DNA of 64,000 nt from Antedon bifida (GCA_963402885.1 OY727101.1:16716417-16780416), one strand, 5' to 3'. Positions 1 through 15,000 are shown, counted from the stretch's first letter. The notes: generated from the letters alone by a model not told the origin. Made by a program: numbers and translations.

Positions 1-43
1 TAATTCCACAAATGGTTTCAACTTCTGGGCTATGTAAAAGCAC
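1..43 (-). CDS. FMN2-like: Formin exon 10, FH2 (cut by window edge)
   Basis: The acceptor TTTGCAG precedes 43. The visible residues, [14 protein letters not shown], fit the FH2 stretch just before the conserved LAFGNYMN motif, which should lie just outside the window. Confidence 0.85.
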   Translation of the reverse strand, partial: MLLHSPEVETICGI

Positions 44-3000
44 CTGCAAATAAAAAAAACATGTATTATATTATTATATATTATTATTAAAATTATAAAT
101 TTTGTTAACATTTATTTATACTAGGTAACTTCAGTCAAAGACTGGTCTCCCAGAGGTCCCGTTCATGATCAGTGGCTGTGTGTGTACACATTACACTGGG
201 GTAACCCCTACTCATCTCAAAAGATGTATTAGGTTCTTTAAAGTGCACATGAGCTAAATGTGTACACTGGACCTATGGTTTATAGTCTTTATCCGAGAAG
301 ACTTGTTCTACCACCAGAACCATGGAGCAAGTGAGCCTTGAACCCTTGTCGATGTTATGGCTACCTAATTACGGTTCCACTGTCTTAACCGCTCGGCCAA
401 TCACAATTACTGCAGTAAATCTACTACTACAGTACAATGTACGCAAGATTTAGAATCAAATAATCGTATGGGAAAAAAATCAAATGTAAAAAATGTAAAC
501 AAAATTAACTAATTTTTACAAATTTAAACACTGTCCTAATACAGTAGGAGGACATAGCAAGCCTTCATTTTGGAATGGTAGAAGAAAAATGTTAGATCTA
601 CAAAATACAGTTCAAATAATAAACGGAATGGTGTATACTTGTGCCCAAATATGGTAGTGATATGCCTAAATATAGTAGTGATATGACATCATCCTGTCCA
701 TATGGGCACATCACATTTTTTTGTCACATAAAGTTTGATAGTGTAGATAGAGCTTTAGACAGGATTTGAACCCCGGATCCTCCATAACACGTACCGTTGA
801 AACTTCATGGAGGTTCTTAACCCTGGATGCTATATCCTGCAGACTGTCTTTAAATATCTCCTGGTAAGTTAAACAAAACACACGATCCTCAAAACTTGGA
901 ATTTGCGATAGTTCATATAAAAACCTAAAAAAAGAAGGAGAATAAAATAATCCCAAGAACATGATGTTATGTATGTTAATATTTTGATTGATCTAAAATG
1001 TTATTGGTCAGATGTTTGCCCTACTCTTGACGTAATACTACGTACATATGAGAATTGGATCGAACTCATGTCCTTAAGATTGCTAGGCTGACGTTTATAC
1101 CTCTAGACCCCAAGCTTATGGCTAGAGTTAGATTCGAGCCCAAGGAAGCAGCGGGTACTGCACAAACAGGATGGGGATGTGACCTACGACTATTGATGTC
1201 CAGGCATTTTCCAATGCATGTGTTATATAGTGAGTACTACGAATTAAAAATGTATTTCTTTTAAAACATACTGTTCTGGTTTGTCTAGTGATACATCTGG
1301 TTTCTTCTTGCAATGTTTTTGAATTAGTTTCAGCTCTTCCGGTTGTGGTCTCTGCAATTACAACAAAATACATCATAGAAGAATACCTTTTTTACTAACT
1401 AATAGAAGGGTTTATTTTACTTTGTTATAAAGGGTTTACTTACCAGATCATAGAGGGTTTACTTACCAGATTATAGAGGGCTTACTTACTAGATTAGAGA
1501 GAGTTGACTTACTAGATCATAAAGTGCTTACTATTACTAGATCATAAAGTTCTTACTTACTAGAATAGAGAGAGCTGAATTACTAGATCATAAAGTGCTT
1601 ACTTACTAGTTTATAGAGGGCTTACTTACTAGCTAAAGAGCTTACTTACTAGATCATAGAGAGCTTACTTACTAGATTATAGAGGGCTTACTTACTAGCT
1701 CATAGAGGGCTTCAAGGTTTTCTAGATCCAACACTGAAGTATCAAGGTTAAGAACAGCAGATTCTATGTCCGACATCTCTGCATGTAAGCTGGACATGAG
1801 GATACCAACGGCCTGGGATCGCTTACTGTCCAATAATTTGGCCACCTGAAAAAAGGGCCATCAGAAATTTTAAAAGAATATTTGTCATCAATAGAAAAGA
1901 TTTGTTCAAACTTGCACAAACAATAAAATGAGAACTTGTTAAAAAATGTAAAGCATTATTGTATGTCGCATTCAAACTTCTATACCAATGGGTCATGTTC
2001 AGTTCAAACTGTCTGGATAACATTACTTGAATAAAAATTCAATGATTTTTTTCCAAATACACACAATAGAGTTGAAACACACTTTAAGCTTTCATTTTAA
2101 ACGTTTAAGAATTGTAATATTTTGAAAGTTCAAAAGTTTGTTTGTATATAGTTTGGAAGTATACATGCAATGAAAACTGAATGCAATAAAAACTAAAAAT
2201 GTTTTAAAGGCTTAAAAACATAAATGAAGAAAGAAAGAAAACACACCTTAAGCTTCCATTTTAAACATTTAAGAATTGTTTTTGTTATATAATATTTTGA
2301 AAGGTCAAAAGTTTGTTTGTATATAGTTTAGAAGTATACATGCAAAAAAAAATGAATGCAATACAAATGTTTTAAAGGATAAAATATATATAAAGGTCTG
2401 TCTACACTATTAAACTAGTTTGACAAAAAATGTGTGATGTGCTCAAATATGGTAGTGATATGTTTAAATTTGGTAGCGATATGTTTAAATATGGTAGTGA
2501 TATGACATCATCCTGTCCATATATGGGCACATCACATTTTTTGTCACATAAAGTTTGAGAGTGTAGACGGATCTTAACAAAGAAAAAAGAAATTATCAAT
2601 TTAGAGCTTAAGAACGTTGATTAAAATAATGTAATTGGAAATTATTAATATTTGGAAATTATGATATCATTTTTCTTAAACAAACCTTCTTTGTCTTTTG
2701 TTTAGCTTCATATGTATCTGATAATGCCTTCTTTTTCGTTAATAGTTTCTTACTGAACAGACCTTCAAATTCACTGGAGTCTATTTCTAAATCATCAAGC
2801 TTTTTCCACAAACATGTTTCTCTGGGGAAAAAAAACAAATTTGTAAATTTTATATTGGTTCAAAAACAAGTGAAATCATTCATTATATATGAATTATTCA
2901 TATATGCCTGCAAAGGGGTTCTAATGTATTACAAATATGTATCCACAATTTTGGCTTTCCACGGTTTAGAATTTCTCAATTTTCTTTCAAATTAATAGTA

Positions 3001-6000
3001 AACTACATGTACAACTCTTTTTTTGTTATCTGTACAATGAATTCTTAGACTAAGCTTCTTTATTTGCTATGGATATATTATTATTATTATTCAGAAATAA
3101 AAAGATGAATAAATGAATAAATAAAAAAGTATACTTACAATGTAAATTTATTGACAGTTTTTAGTTTCTTAAGTTGAATTCTTGTCCAATACAATGGTTT
3201 CATAGGCACTGATGGTTCTACGATTTTCTTAGGCTTCTCTGAATCAGGAGTGACCGCCCCTCCACCAGGAGGTGGTGGAGCACCGGGAGGGGGAGGAGCA
3301 CCTGGAGGCAGTGGTATGCCAGGTGGTGGTGGGGGTGGAGGTGCACCACCAGGTAAAGGGGGAGGAGGTGGTACACCACCAGGTAGAGGAGGAGGTGGTG
3401 GCACTCCACCTGGGAGAGGTGGCGGTGGTGGAATTACTCCTCCTGGGGGTGCCGGAGGTGGAGGTGGTGGCGGTATAACAGGTGTGGAGGGTGTCACAGG
3501 TTGTTTTCCTTCAAACAATTTAATATGATCATCCATAGCAGTTCTGTCAATGCCAATAGTCTCTGTTTCGACGGCTTTGTCGACGAGTTCTACTTTCTTT
3601 TTTTGGTTAGATTTTGATTGGACTATTGCCAATTGTGAGCTGATTATCTTCACATCCTCTTTTAATAAGTTTATCTCTGATGTGTGCTCATCCCTCAGTA
3701 ATGATACTGCATTTTCCTGATCTTCCTGAAATATAAATTAAATTCAAAATAAATAGTGTATAAATATAAATTGATGCAGTTTGGTTTATCTTATCATTAC
3801 GATCTATAGCACCTTTCTATAATTTAATAATTTTAGGCTAAAGCATTGTAAAGTCAACACAAACATATATGAAAGACTTACTAGAATCTTAGGAAAAAGA
3901 TGGGTTTTAAATTTGTTTTTAAAAAGTATTTAACATTGGGTACACTAATTTGTAATTGTTCCCTAAAGCTCAGTCTACACTATCAAACTTTATGTGACAA
4001 AAAATGTGATGTGCCCACATATACGATACGATACGATAAAACTTTGTCACAACGGCAAAAATGTACAGCTATGAGATATGGGTCCTTAAGTACATTGAGT
4101 AATATATAACATAAATTACAAGACTAAATAAATAAAAAACAAGGAAATGTAACAGAAACATGAGTAATTAGCGGACTAGGACTAACGTTTGAAATCTCTA
4201 ATATACAACCTGATAGCTGATGGAATATATGTGTTTCTAAATCTATTTGTTTTGACTTTGGGGTAATTGTTCATATCACTACTATATTTGGGCACATCAC
4301 ACTTTTTTGACATATAAAGTTTGATAGTGTAGACAGAGCTTAACATAAAAGTATATTACATATTAGCTGTTCAGTTATAAGCCCACCCTTATTAAGAAAT
4401 AGAAACATATCTTACTCTAATTTGGTCAATAAGAATTTGGTGTTCTTTCTTTATCCCCATTATGATCTTCTGGTGATCTGAAAAAAATAAATTAAAAATG
4501 TTAAATAAAGAAATTAATTATTAATCAGGAAAATATTTACAATAGCTGCTAATACTAATAGGAAATAATAAAAGAACAAATACATGGAGCTGTAGCTTGG
4601 TTTCTAGCTTGTTTGCTTCCAATTCCAAGGTCCAGTGGCTGTATTCACTAATCACACTCAAGTGAGATACTTTCCATAAATATTAAGTATTTCACTTAAA
4701 TTGCATTCACTTAGATACAAGATTTTTTTAACTTTAAGGTTAAGTATTTCCCTCATCATGTGAATGGTGAATATGGCCACTGAGTTTAATCCGGCCCTGG
4801 TGTCTCGGTTGTAACACAAGGTTGTTTCTACTCCACTCACTTAAGCTTTTATTTCACATCGCTTAGCAAAACTTTACACACACCGAGGCACAAACCATAC
4901 AAAATGCATGTGTGTATTATAATGTATGTTAAACTTCGGTACTAATGGGAAAGGGCTGTTACACAACATACAACACAAGTTATATAAGAGCGAGTGTGTG
5001 GCCAAGTGGTTAAGACAGTGGAAATTTAATAACGTAGCCATAAAATCGACAAGGGTTCGAGACTCACTCGTTCCATGGTTCTGGTGGTAGAACGAGTCTT
5101 TTTGGTAAAAATGTCAGTGTACACATCTAGTTTTAAAGAACCTAGTACACCTTTCAAGAAGAGGAGGGGGTTACCCCAGTGTACTAGTTCATACAGTCAC
5201 TGATCACAACTGGGTCCTCTGGTAGACCAGTCTTTGACTGAAGTTGTCACCCAGTTTATAATAAATAATAATAAAAAATAATAAAAAATAAAATCTATCC
5301 ATCCTGTAATTTGTACTGTAGGATAACTGTACCTTTCTCAGAGTATTTCAATGAACCAGGGGCTGGTCTTGGTGGAGGCCAGACAGATGACAGTTTGCCT
5401 GGCGCTAGATTCAAGGGTTGTGATGGACTTGTTACTTGAACACCATGGTTCCAACAGTACATAGCATCCAGCTGAAATGATTTTAACAATTTATTTTGGC
5501 TTAATACAAATTTTTCATTATCATAAATAATAAAATAAAATATTGAATAATTATTAGTTTTAATCTTTTACCCACAATTAAATTGTTTTTGTGTTGTTGT
5601 AGTGTTTATTTGTGTTGGTGAAATATTTCTGTGTATTTTTACTGTTTTATATTAATTATATGCCAGTTTTCAAAACAAATTTCTGTTAATTTCATTTTAA
5701 TGAACAAATACATGACTATGGCAACAACCTAAAAACCGTTTATATGCCCACTTTAGGATATCTAAACACATCGCAAGTTTAAGTTTAAGTTTAAAACTGT
5801 ATATTTCAAGTATATGCCCAGTCTGGGATATTTAAACACACTGTAGCAGGTAAAAACCATATAATATGATGCCCACTCCAGGTCTTTTTATTTGTAGCAA
5901 ACTTGTACTGCATAAATGTTTGTTAATAGCTATTACAACATGCAGTTCCAGGGTATGTAAACTTTAAAACTAACTTACACACTACATATTCTACAACTTT

Positions 6001-9000
6001 TCCTGTAACTCTCTCACCCCTCCCCCATTCCACTCACCCCCTGCCCCATTTCACCCACCCCCTCACACCCATATACAAATTTGATCTTTTCTTTGGAAGT
6101 GACATCATCTTGGTTATTATTGTAAGAACATATAATAAAACCGGAAGATATTGCTATTATCAAACTTGATTTTTTTTTTTCTTAGTCTTCTTTAAAGAGG
6201 GTAACCCAGATCAGTGATATCACTGCTTTCCACTGGGGCCCTCTAATCACTATAATACATAAGCGTTTTGAATGAATGAATGAATTCAAAATGAACACAT
6301 TCAAACAACTTCTTTAGCGCTGCAGTCAATTGTTGAAAACTATATAAAAGCATCCTACTGTAATTCAGTATTGTATGGTGTTTGAATATGATGATCCTAT
6401 GGCCTATTCTATTACCTGAACTACATAATACATGGTTATGACTCAATGGGTAAACATAGTTAGTTAGTTTAAATATCAATTTTGAATAAAGGGAGTGTAG
6501 GAGTGCAGTATTAAGCGTTAAGCCATTTACAGGCAGTTTGTCATTAGAATGGAGGCCTTAGATTTAAGCAACAAAATAATTGTTGAAATCCACAAAGATG
6601 AATCGCATTTGTGTACATGTTTTGAACTGACAGGAGACGATGATAGGTTACCTTACATTAAACAATCAGGAAGTTTAATCAACTCTGGACAAAACATTGG
6701 GCATGGAGAATTTAAAGAACAACCAACTGAAAAGCAACAAGTGGTAACATCAGGAGAAACGGAAACAAATCACAATCAATTGTTTACCTATCAACATTCC
6801 AAAACAGGCAAGAAAAAGATGGTCGCACTTGATCTACGTGTACACAGAAAGAACATGAAACCTGCATTTAAAATTCCACAAGAAAAATTTCAACAGAAGA
6901 AAGTTGTGATAGATGCTGTAAATGATGATCTAATGAATAAATCACTGCGAGAAAAGACTAAGAAAAACCAAGCAATACCGCAGCACGTTAAGAATCAACT
7001 CATTAATGCGTATGAGGACGTTAATATGCAGTATACGTGCATCGCTGACAAGCTGGGAATAAATAGATCTACAGCTGGAAGCATTATAAGACGATACAGA
7101 GTAAAGAACAAAATTGCTGTTAAGAAATGTCATCAATCGGTAACATCTACAAATGAACTGTTGTAGAGGATTGTTGTTGTTCTGAGGGCAATGCTGTTTT
7201 AAGTTACCCTCGTTAAAAAAATAACATAAATAATGTGTACATATCAATGTGGCATGCTCACATCAAATTTAGTTACAAGTGAGATTTTAGGTACAACAGC
7301 TATCCGGTACTTACTCTAGTAGTAGTGACTAATTAAGGATTTTAAATATGGGGTGGAGAGGATTGTTGTTCTTCTGAGGGCCTCATGTATGTCAGCCTTG
7401 CTGTTTTGAGTTACACTTGTTAGTTTAAGAAATAACATAAATAATGAGTACATATCAATGTGGCATGCTCATATCAAATTTAGTTACAAGTGACATTTTT
7501 TACTCTGTAGCAGTGGCTGATCCAGGATTTTGAAATAGGGAGGCGGGGGTGTAGGGTCTAAAAATGGCAAAATGTATGCCCTCACCCACCCGTTTGAATC
7601 TGCCTTTGTAGTATAAGACCCATCCTCCACCGCTTGCACCCAACATTGTTTTGGGTTAATACTTAAGAATCAACATTTGCTTTGACCTGTTGATAATTGT
7701 GGATAGAAGACTTTAAATTGTTGGGTTTTTACTCAACGTACAGTAGTATGATATTTGTATTTTAATATTAAGCAATACCTAAGGACAGTCCCAAAATTCC
7801 CTAAAGCTCTGTCTACACTATCAAACTTTATGTGACAAAAAAAACGTGATGTGCCCATATATGGACATGATAAAGCCTAACCCTAACCCATATCACTACC
7901 ATATTTGGGAACATCACTACCATATTTGGGCACATCACACCTTTTTGTTAAACTGTTTACTATTTAGGCATTTATTCTTGTATTTATATCCGTTGTTGTT
8001 TTTACACTCCTGTTATTGGCGAATTTCTTTTTGCTTTTGGTTGGGTTTGGAAATAAAATAAAAATAACTAGTTTGATAGTGGACAGAGCTTAAGGTCCAA
8101 TGTTTGAGGGATTGAGCAACCCTCGTTGGATAACAATAGAGTAGTATATTATAGACTAGATATCAAGGGATTAGATACAAAAGACTTTTAATGGGTGGTA
8201 GACATAAAAATAAGCTAATGGAAGGTTGTAAAATATTAGACTATTTAAAAACAATTTAGTCTGTTCTATGCTTTAACAAATACAACTACATCCTACCTGT
8301 AACTCATTTGTACTAATTAATAAATCCAATTAAACATTTAAAAAATTGTATAATTATTCGCAATGTTTATACTCTGTCCTTGATACTATGTTTATACTAT
8401 ACTGGTCCTGACTGCGAAACCAACAATATGTGTACATTGTGTGAAACAAATCTGAGATTAAATTCATATTAATATTATGCATTAATTAACTGTTGTTGTG
8501 TTATGTATTGTTATTGGGTGTGATGTTGCATGTGTCATTATTGATTGCTATTGGTACACTCCATCTATGACTAAAGCGTTTAACGTTACGCATGACTGAC
8601 TTCTCCTGTTTTTGGTAGCGGGTAACGAAGCATGACTGACTTCTCGTGTTTGTGGTAGCAGGTATCGAAGCATTCCCTAAACAGTATAAGTTGGAAGATG
8701 AGAATGATAATAAATTACACAAACCAATAGTGGTGTTGGTAGTCTATGAGTGTTAGCTTACCTGGATAAACCGACACAGGCCTTTTCCCCTTAGAGGGGA
8801 GAACACATTGTAACTCGAAAAGTACATTCCCCTACAAGACAGTGGTATCGTCCATATTCCCGCGCCCTCAGATGGGCGACAACTCCCATACATACCTATT
8901 TTCGAGTTATGTTCTCCCCTCAAAGGGGAAAAGGCCTATGTTGTCCAGGTAAAGCTAGTCACAAAATAGACTAAATAAAATACCGCTACAGAGAGATTTT

Positions 9001-12000
9001 CAAAACCCAACAAAGTGTCCCTTTAATAGGAATTCTCTTTGAATAGGGATTGGTCGTACAAAAAATTATTCATTTCACAGGAATGTGTCTCTTAAACGGG
9101 GTGTCCCCTGAATAGTTTTGCATTCATTAAGGACACCTTTAAATAATTTCGATAACCAACGACCATGTTAAATTATTGTGCGCATGCAAGCAAGTTGGGA
9201 CGTGCTGCTTCTCTCTAAACCTCAACGCAGGTTAGGGTATTTCTAGCTGACGTGACAACCGACGGCAAATCAATTGACATGACCTAACTTGTTTCTAAGG
9301 GTCATTGCAAAAGGAAAGCTCCCAACTGTCTCATTCACACAGCAGTTGTTAGTGACACTATACCAATCAGAGTACTGTATCATAGAATAGCTGGGCTACC
9401 GATTCTAGCTATCGGCTGCAGCTCTTTGTGCTACCAATTGTTACTCCTGGGTAGAAAACTTTCTTTACCATGAACATGGATACTCAAACCCACACTAAAA
9501 TTGAATATTTAAATAAAATAATACATGGCTGCCAGAAGTCTATTGCACTCCCTAAATCAAAAGAAGTAAACTACTGTATAAGTCAACTGAGAGATGGTAC
9601 CTTAAGCTGTAGACTGCACATTGCTAGTATTAAATCCAGGCATCAAACAGATACAAACTGCAAACTTGAGGCATATACATACATTCTGCTAATAATTGTG
9701 TAAAATTGTCCAAGATATTCATAAAATATTACACATGAATTAATGACTATTTAGGGTATTTTGAATGATTTCGATAATTTATTAACGATATATACTTAAA
9801 TGTTTCCGCAAACATTTCAAAATAATCTTTTGATGGATGGGGAAAATGTCTGGTCATGAACCGACATTACTGTAATGGATGGAAAAGGTTATTGCGTAAA
9901 ATCAAAAATGCAGAGTAATGCAAGCTGGATGAGTGTATGATTAGGCATGGCCTGGGCATCAAATTTGGGGGTCTCCATTAAAAGGGGGTTTTCAAATAGA
10001 CAAGAGGAACAGTAAAATTACATTTTGGCCTATAACTCATATTTGTGTAAATAATAAACTCATGCTGCCCAGATGGATGGAAAAATCATATTTACATATT
10101 TTCAATGTATAGAAATTTTGTTATTTTTTATAGATATTTTGTCAGAAGATTTTATTGAAATTTAAACTGGCCAAACGGACTTGTTATTTGGCTGTTCAAC
10201 GGTCCACCAAGAATTTAACTGGCCATTGGCCAGCGGAACAGTGTTATTTCAAACCCTCTTAAGCTCTGTCTACACTATCAAACTAGTTTGACAAAAAAAA
10301 GTGTGAAAATATAGTAGTGATACGCCCAAATATAGTATTAGTAGTGATATGATATCATCATGTCCATATATGGGCACATCACATTTTGTTTTCACATAAA
10401 GTTTGATAGTATAGACAGAGCTTCAGAGGGTGCAGGATTATACTGGATTCCTAATAATGGAATTTACCAATGTGTCCAAGTGCAGGCTAAATTAGAGGAT
10501 GGGATTACCTACTTGAGCATGGGCTAAACTCGTATACAGTAGTTACATAGTGTGAAATGTATTCCAAGATTGTGTATACATTATGCCATGACTGTATACA
10601 TTACTGTTGGATTCTTTCAAAGTCAGTAAAGATCTTTTTGTATTTGTGAGGTCAAATGTAACTAGTTTACAATCATAGAGGAATTAGTTTATTTTATAGT
10701 ATACCTCCAGGTTTAAATTTGCCTATTGTTGATATCACACTGGTAATAAAATACTACTTTTTTAGAAAGTAAAGAATCAGAAAGACTGTTGTAAAAGAAG
10801 ACCCTTTAAAGATTGGTGATAACAACATTTTTTACAGTATTTAAACATATTTATTCTCTATTTAAAATGTGGTAAAAAGCTTACATTTTATATTACAATA
10901 TATGTTTATTAAAATTGTTATGATTTATGTGATGACAATAGCTACACTTCTGTTTATATTTTGGCCATTTAATAAAAAATATAACACAGGCAAGTTGCAC
11001 TTAGTTAGAGCATATGTTCCCCCTTTTGACAGCTAAAATAAAACTATGAACTACTTTTTGGTATCTATTTTTGACTGTTTTAAGTACAGTATGTTTGCAA
11101 AACAAGGAAGGCCAGTTCTAGTCTCACATACATTGATGTACTGGAGACGGATACTGGTATACAGAGAGAGGAACTGGCTGTCACAATGGCAGATAGGAAA
11201 TTATGGAGGAATCTACAGTCACATAAGTTCGGGTATTTTTCCAGACTAAGTAAGTACTATATGTTATCACTCCCCATTTGACAAATTCTGAATGATCCGC
11301 TCCAATTCTTTAGGATATTTTATATTTTTTAAAAGCAACCCATTCGGTGCCTCATATATTCTTTTTATTACAATTAATAACTATTTATTTTATAACAACT
11401 TGATGTATCATAAATATATATGTTTATGCACAACAGATTCGTCTTTTCTTAATGTTAATATAATTTTGCTTTAGTATAACTTAGGTTTAATATGAATGGA
11501 GACGGGCAAAAGAGAATATGGATCCATAATATAATCAGGTCAATAGATATAGATAGATAGATAGATAGAACTTTTATTTTCCTTGTAAAATGTAACAGGA
11601 AATTCATCTTCCATTGGCAAAATACAAAACTTTTTTAAACGAACGAACTACGTATAAAATACAGAACATAAACACATATATATATATATATAAATATGCA
11701 CTTAAAAGTTAGTTGTTATTATTATTTTAATAAAGTCAATAAAGTGTTGTATTCCATATTTAAATGTTAACACTTACCATGAATGCATCCGCCCCTGTGT
11801 CTGCCTCAAGAGGTCGTAGTACACCGATATCTAAAAGACTGTTACACAGCGAGATAGACGCTTGGCGGACATCTGCCTCTGTGGATGGCGACTGCACCGT
11901 CTGGTCAACCACTGACGAACATAGCCAGTCCAACAATCGTTTCCCTGTGAAAATAACACGTCCGTGGAAGTCATTTATAATTGCGGATTGGATCTTTTCA

Positions 12001-15000
12001 AACGAGCCCTGTCGTTTAACACGGTACATTATGAGATACTTCGCACTATACAACACAGTCCCAGTTTGTCCAAATCTACAACCTGGTACTAAATGGAACC
12101 AAGCACCTCCAAATATAAAAAAACTCCCAACAAGTATTTACTAAATAAACATTTCTTTTATCTATGTAACGTTTGATTACTATTAATTTTAAGTTTGATT
12201 ACACAATCATAATTAGCCAAGTTCATTTGATTTAGCTACGCAAACAGATGCTTTTCTTAAAACATAAAGAATGTTAACATATGATTTAACAAAGTAAATA
12301 AAGAGTTATGCAACGTGAGCACTATGATATATGAGCTCAATTAAGTGTTTACATCTAGTTTGGGAAAAATAATCAATATCATAAAAATTATTTAATAATA
12401 ATTAATAATAATTATATGTATATTTTGCCAATTAGTTTCTATTGGCACAGGCACTGAATTTTTTCAAAATAGAATAGTTCCTACTATCCTCAGCACACTG
12501 GAAGATGACATCTTACTCACACACTGTACCTCTTTCACATTTAAGTCTAGAACAACCTCCAAAGTTTAGGCCTACTGTACACACACCGGTGCACACAAAA
12601 CGCTGACAATGCCGCTGTGTGTGTGTGTGTGTAAACTCCGGAGTTTTGCTAGTCAATATGAAAGGGGTACAGCATACATGTACAATTTCTGTGCACATAT
12701 TCTCTTACTTTTGAACACAGGGCTTATGGCATAATTTTAAATGTATATTGTATATTGATAAATAAATCTATGTAGTTAAGTTCTTGTGGGGACCCAGACA
12801 TATCATGTTATGGTGACTCTGTTGCTTTTGGGTCCCAGGACATTTTGATGTCGAATAAATAAATGAAATGATAATTTCTCATCTAAAAGGTTGAGAAAAT
12901 TATTCTGCCAATTGTGTCTCGGAAATGTTTAGCCATCTTGCTCATACTTTAGTAAGGAAAGATTGTTAGTAGTGTTTCAAAATACTAGAATATGCTAATA
13001 AAGATTGATTATTTGTTGTATGAATTTTGATTATGAATATATTAATATAATAATTGGTTAATCAAAAGATGGATTGTCACTCACATGACTTTGATTTTGA
13101 ATAATAAACAAACTTAAATTTTTGATAAAATTGGATAATTACAAGATGGATCGATTGTTATACGAATTTTGATTTTTGAATATTAAATACACTGAAAAAA
13201 TAGTTTTATTTATTATGTAATGCATAAATTGATAGAAACACATGCGGTAGAAGTGTATGCAAATTAATGACACTATTCTATTTTAAAACACAAACTAACA
13301 ATGGTGTTGGTACAGTAGTATACAGGTACCACTTACAGTACCTGGATAAACCAAAAACAGCCCTTTCTCTCCAAGCAGAGGATACATTTATGCGGGTGCA
13401 ATTCTCAGATGAAACCATTAACCAATAGGGGTGCTCAACTGAATTCGTTCTTTTTGTATCCCCTCTTCAGAAAGAGAGAAGGCTATTGTCGGTTTAGCCA
13501 GATATGCTAGGCACGAAATGACTATTAACTTACCAGCAAAATTTTCCTGATCTTTGCAGAGGGCTCTGAAATTTAACAGTGATAGCTTCTGTTTTTCTGC
13601 AAATCCTTCCAGAGCTCCATCCTTTGAACTTAGTGCTGATTCAAGTGATTTTGAAACTCTCAAAGTTCTATGTTCATTTAGCTGTTCTGGCGACATCAGA
13701 CGCGATGTCGACGATCGAACTAATCTGTCTTCAGTGCGCTTTCTGCCAAACCTACGCATCGTTGTCGCATCTCTTGAATAAGGTTTCGCAGTGAATTTAA
13801 AAAGGTTTAACGTTTGCGGACGTTTACGAGGGAATGATCCAGTGGCAGGGTCAAGGAATGATATATCTGGCATAGAGAAAGCAGATGTTAAGATGTCATC
13901 ATCGCTGGTGTCTTCTCCTGCTAGAGGAAGACTCTGAACAAGCTTAGCATTTTCAGGCTCTCTACCCTCACTGAATGTCCTCTTATAGAATGGCTTTGCC
14001 GTCCGTTGCTGTACATCCTCAGAAGATACCGTTTTCTTTATTAAGCTAGGATCGATGACAGTTTTTAATTTTTCTTTCAGACTTTTCCCGGCAAAAGATT
14101 TCTTTCTCTTTTTACCTCCTCGTTTAGAAAGAGAAGGCATCGTCGCATAACCTGAAAATATAGTTGGTTCAATATCTGGACTGAGACCTGCCTGTAAACT
14201 TGGAACCAACATTGGTTTTTTAAAGGTTGTGTCATCGCAATCGAAAAAGACATCTGAATCCGGAGATAGTTCTTTGTCTTTGTTACTACCTTGGAGATCG
14301 TAAGAACCTGCAAGAATTCTACTCTCGTCGTGTGAAGAGACTGTCTGGTTCTCAATATTTGAATCATCTTCAACAATATCTATAAAGGTATTATACTTTA
14401 GTTGGTAATAAGGCACTGGACTGGTTAACGATTCATCTTTTGTATTAGATTCATCTTTTGTAAGTGACTGAAGATCAGACTCTGACAAAGTTGGCAGTGA
14501 TTGCTTCCAGAAAGAGAAGTCATCAAAGGACTCATCTGTCTTGTCAGCATCAGCTACCAACAGATCATCCATCAACATCGATTTATCTGGTGCAAGAAGA
14601 TCCTTTTCATCTGCTCTAACATCCTGATCATTGTCCAAAACTATCTGGACATCCTCTGTCGCAACGGTATGGTCAATGACATCATCAGAGGCATCTCCAT
14701 TTGTTTGGTCTTCACTACCGGTTGAGCAAGAATTATTGCTATTTTTATCTGGCAGTACTGTGGTTTTTAACTGTGAAACAGCAGAAATACCAGATGTTAT
14801 TTTTTTGTTAGTTAAAACCTTTGATAGATTGTTAGTACTAAATTTCTCAGAGTTTTCTTTTGTTAGATTATCAGTAATGTTAGTGCTCTCACGTCTACTA
14901 CTATCCATGTTAATTATAGGTGTATGCTCATTTGCATTATCCACCTGGGTGTTATTCCTATCAGTAGTAACAGAGGTTTGTTTCTCTATTTTAACTAATT

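Noticed and set aside
3250-3528. Glycine-rich plus-strand ORFs
   Set aside because: Complement of the FH1 proline repeats.
11764-12144. 126-codon plus-strand ORF
   Set aside because: Overlaps the DEP-like formin exon in antisense, with no independent signal.
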